NCBI GenBank assembly: GCA_014549065.1
Contig: JACDOX010000001.1
Location: 7,693,736-7,757,735 of the forward strand
Direction of reading: 5' to 3'
DNA: 64,000 nt
Source: Cardinalis cardinalis
Taxonomy: Eukaryota > Chordata > Aves > Passeriformes > Cardinalidae
Shown here: positions 62,156-64,000 of the stretch, in pieces
Numbering within the stretch: position 1 is the stretch's first letter
Layout: each line of letters starts with the position of its first letter
Translations under genes and position numbers: made by a program
Notes under the pieces: model-generated
Seen by the model: only the letters and a program-made list of their open reading frames with translations
Told to the model about the DNA's origin: nothing
The model's database searches: none

Positions 62156-62312
62156 TACCTAGTATCCTGCTGATAAAGTGATCAGTTGCTGAGTGGCAGA
62201 GGCAGGCTGTGTTAANGCAGAAATCAACCATAATCTGTAAGAACAGCATCATGGTAATAAGCAATAAGCAAAGGTCCTTCCAGTGTGGTTTCTGCATCAT
62301 GCTGTTCATAAA
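62156..62312 (-). pseudogene. decayed TMEM68-like exon 3 (third copy relic)
   Basis: The minus strand aligns over its whole length with exon 3 of copies A and B. It begins TATGAACAGCAT (YE-x-H), continues GAAGGACC (EGP), then TATTACCATGATGC with His and, five residues on, Asp-Tyr (ACAGATTAT). After an in-frame TGA and a later TAA plus a frame change, it ends GCAACTGATCACTTTATC, which reads ATDHFI where the live genes have VADHFV. The donor-like CTAG|GTAAATAC is kept; the acceptor AG before TTATG is gone. The EGP and YYH residues are shared with copy B. Stops, frame shift and lost acceptor make it a pseudogene. No other exon of it was found in the window; exon 2 could lie beyond 64000. Confidence 0.75.
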
Positions 62313-64000
62313 TGGTCAGGTGCTCAGAATGCAAAACCAAATCATAGCTTCAGGCAAGGCATCCTACAGTGTAACTCCTCAAAACATGCTGAGGACACAG
62401 TAACTGGAAATACACATTAGTCAAGATTCAGTGCGCAGTCAAGAATGAAATATTTTTGCAATTATCATAAAGTCTTGGCACTCAAATATTTTAGAATGCC
62501 AATGTGGTCAACATTCTGTGAAGAAAAACCAAGAGCATAGCATATGGCATGCTTTGCTTGTGTAGTGTTCATTTTATTACAGAGGCCTAAAATTTGTTGA
62601 TTATAGTGCTCCTGTGACACTTATGTAGTTATTACAAGCCAATTCAATAACAGCTTTTTTAGCAACATTTTGTGTAACTTATGAATACATGAATACATGT
62701 ACCATGCTATCATCTGGAATTTAAATTCACACTTAAAACTAACACCAAAATAAACAAGTACATGAAGCAAGTAAGAATAATTCTGAAGTCAGAAAACTAA
62801 GATGAATATGAAATCATCACAAGCTNAGCACAGGAGATTGGCCTAGTGATAGAGTTACCCATTTTTGTGATCAAACTCTTCATTACACTTTGCAAAGAAG
62901 CCGCTTAAGAAATCTGCACCTGAGACTTTATTTCTTNGTTGTTCTATGCACAACATAGTATTTCTGCACACAACATAATCAAGTNCAGGAAGCTACTTCA
63001 TATTAGAGGTACTGAAATTCATGGGGTTTTTCCTCTGGGCATCATTATTAAAGAGAAAGATGCATTGCACATTCACATCCACAGAGGAAGGTGACAAAAA
63101 AATTTACATTTAATTCAGAAATGGTAAAGGAAGACTCTAAATNAAGGACCAATTCTAAAAGCAAAACACACACACACATACAATTTGAAAATTCTTTATT
63201 AAGAAAAATTGGAAAAAAGGCAATTTACCTAAGGACAGTCCTTTTGTTTGTTTTCTAGGTAGCACAGTGACTGAAAGGCTCAGGCAAGATTGCATTTCCA
63301 TTTTCAGCTCAAAAATTCAAGAATTCACAGAGAGGTCTGCAGCACCTTCTGAAGCTTACAAAGAAGCTTGAACAGTTACAGACTGCCTTGGATTGTTAAA
63401 CTGTCTTGTATTTGGTGACAAGCAAACATATCACAGGTGCAGAGGCTTTGGCCAGCTCAAAAAAATACTGTTTCCAGAAAAATACTTAATGTACAACACC
63501 CTTGGAAGAAGATGTAATAAATAGATGATACCAGACCATCCCTTTTCTTTTATATAAAATAATCTTTTACCAGATAACATCTCTTCATATTTAATTCCTA
63601 ATAAAAANCAACCATAAAGATCAGGAAATGTTTTTATTCTTAAATAGCAAAGCTATTTTAAAACAAGTTGTAATCACTCATTATGTATTGCTTAACAGTT
63701 TAAATAGCAGTGATTGAAAGAGCATTTCCACATTTGTTCTTTCAAAAATGAAAGCCTATTTTCTGACCTGCTGTCATTTAAAATAAGTATGAAAATACAT
63801 ATGTCACTATAAACCTGCATTAATATTAATTTAGAAATTCCAAGTTAAAATTANTTTAAAGGGACTCTGCTAACAAAACCAAAGGGATATTCTGAAGAAG
63901 TTTGTCATGCAGCAGGTTACAGCCCAGTGCACTGCAGGTTCTTTCTTTGTTTTTAACTTCTGAACACCAAGTTCAAAGATGCACAGTTCTCTTGCAAGTG
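62313..64000. other. no gene recognised
   Basis: No exon-2-like sequence of the third relic, no other gene. A short (CA)n run is at about 63167-63179. Confidence 0.6.

Noticed and set aside
1..64000. TGS1, tRNA genes, CRISPR arrays, full-length proviruses
   Set aside because: I looked for each by eye and saw none. A machine search (tBLASTn, tRNAscan, RepeatMasker) would be needed to exclude diverged cases.

Overview
The window is vertebrate nuclear DNA, most likely from a bird (Neoaves, possibly a passerine). It has many avian-type CR1 LINE fragments, two or three solo LTRs of families that I recognise as widespread in birds, GT-AG introns, CpG-rich promoters, and no long ORFs outside spliced genes. 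Single Ns recur roughly every 200-300 bases, which looks like ambiguity codes at heterozygous sites. One 646-base run of N is a true assembly gap (19255-19900).

The gene content is two complete genes in head-to-tail tandem on the minus strand. Both encode TMEM68-like acyltransferases, the family of TMEM68/DIESL, an ER diacylglycerol/monoacylglycerol acyltransferase of the PlsC/LPLAT superfamily. Copy A is coded by six exons between 15947 and 1862. Copy B is coded by six exons between 36773 and 24227. I reconstructed both exon by exon with consensus splice sites. Each gives exactly 330 residues, and all six coding exons match in length (328, 165, 194, 61, 140 and 105 coding nt) and in phase. 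The proteins are only about 57% identical by my hand count (188/330), so the duplication is old and both copies have been kept intact. The exon-2 half, which holds the membrane anchor, is about 42% identical. The catalytic and C-terminal exons are about 65% identical.

Layout: 1-1861, copy A 3' UTR and downstream. 1862-15950, copy A coding exons. 15951-19254, copy A first intron, leading to a GC-rich promoter mostly hidden in the gap, with a CTCF-like site at its right edge (19924-19939). 20022-24226, intergenic, with CR1 pieces and small AT-rich inverted repeats. 24227-36776, copy B coding exons, with a large antisense LTR in one intron. 36777-42394, copy B first intron. 42240-42680, copy B CpG-island promoter with a recognisable non-coding exon 1 splice donor and an adjacent (GGGAC)n pentanucleotide tract. 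42700-64000, gene-poor DNA with CR1 and LTR relics, plus a decayed third TMEM68-like exon 3 at about 62156-62312.

As I remember mammalian TMEM68, both copies are too divergent to be its simple one-to-one ortholog. TGS1, the usual head-to-head neighbour of TMEM68, is not visible. I therefore read the locus as a TMEM68-like paralogue cluster (two live genes and one dead relic), probably working in ER neutral-lipid or specialised lipid synthesis. The specific substrates are unknown.
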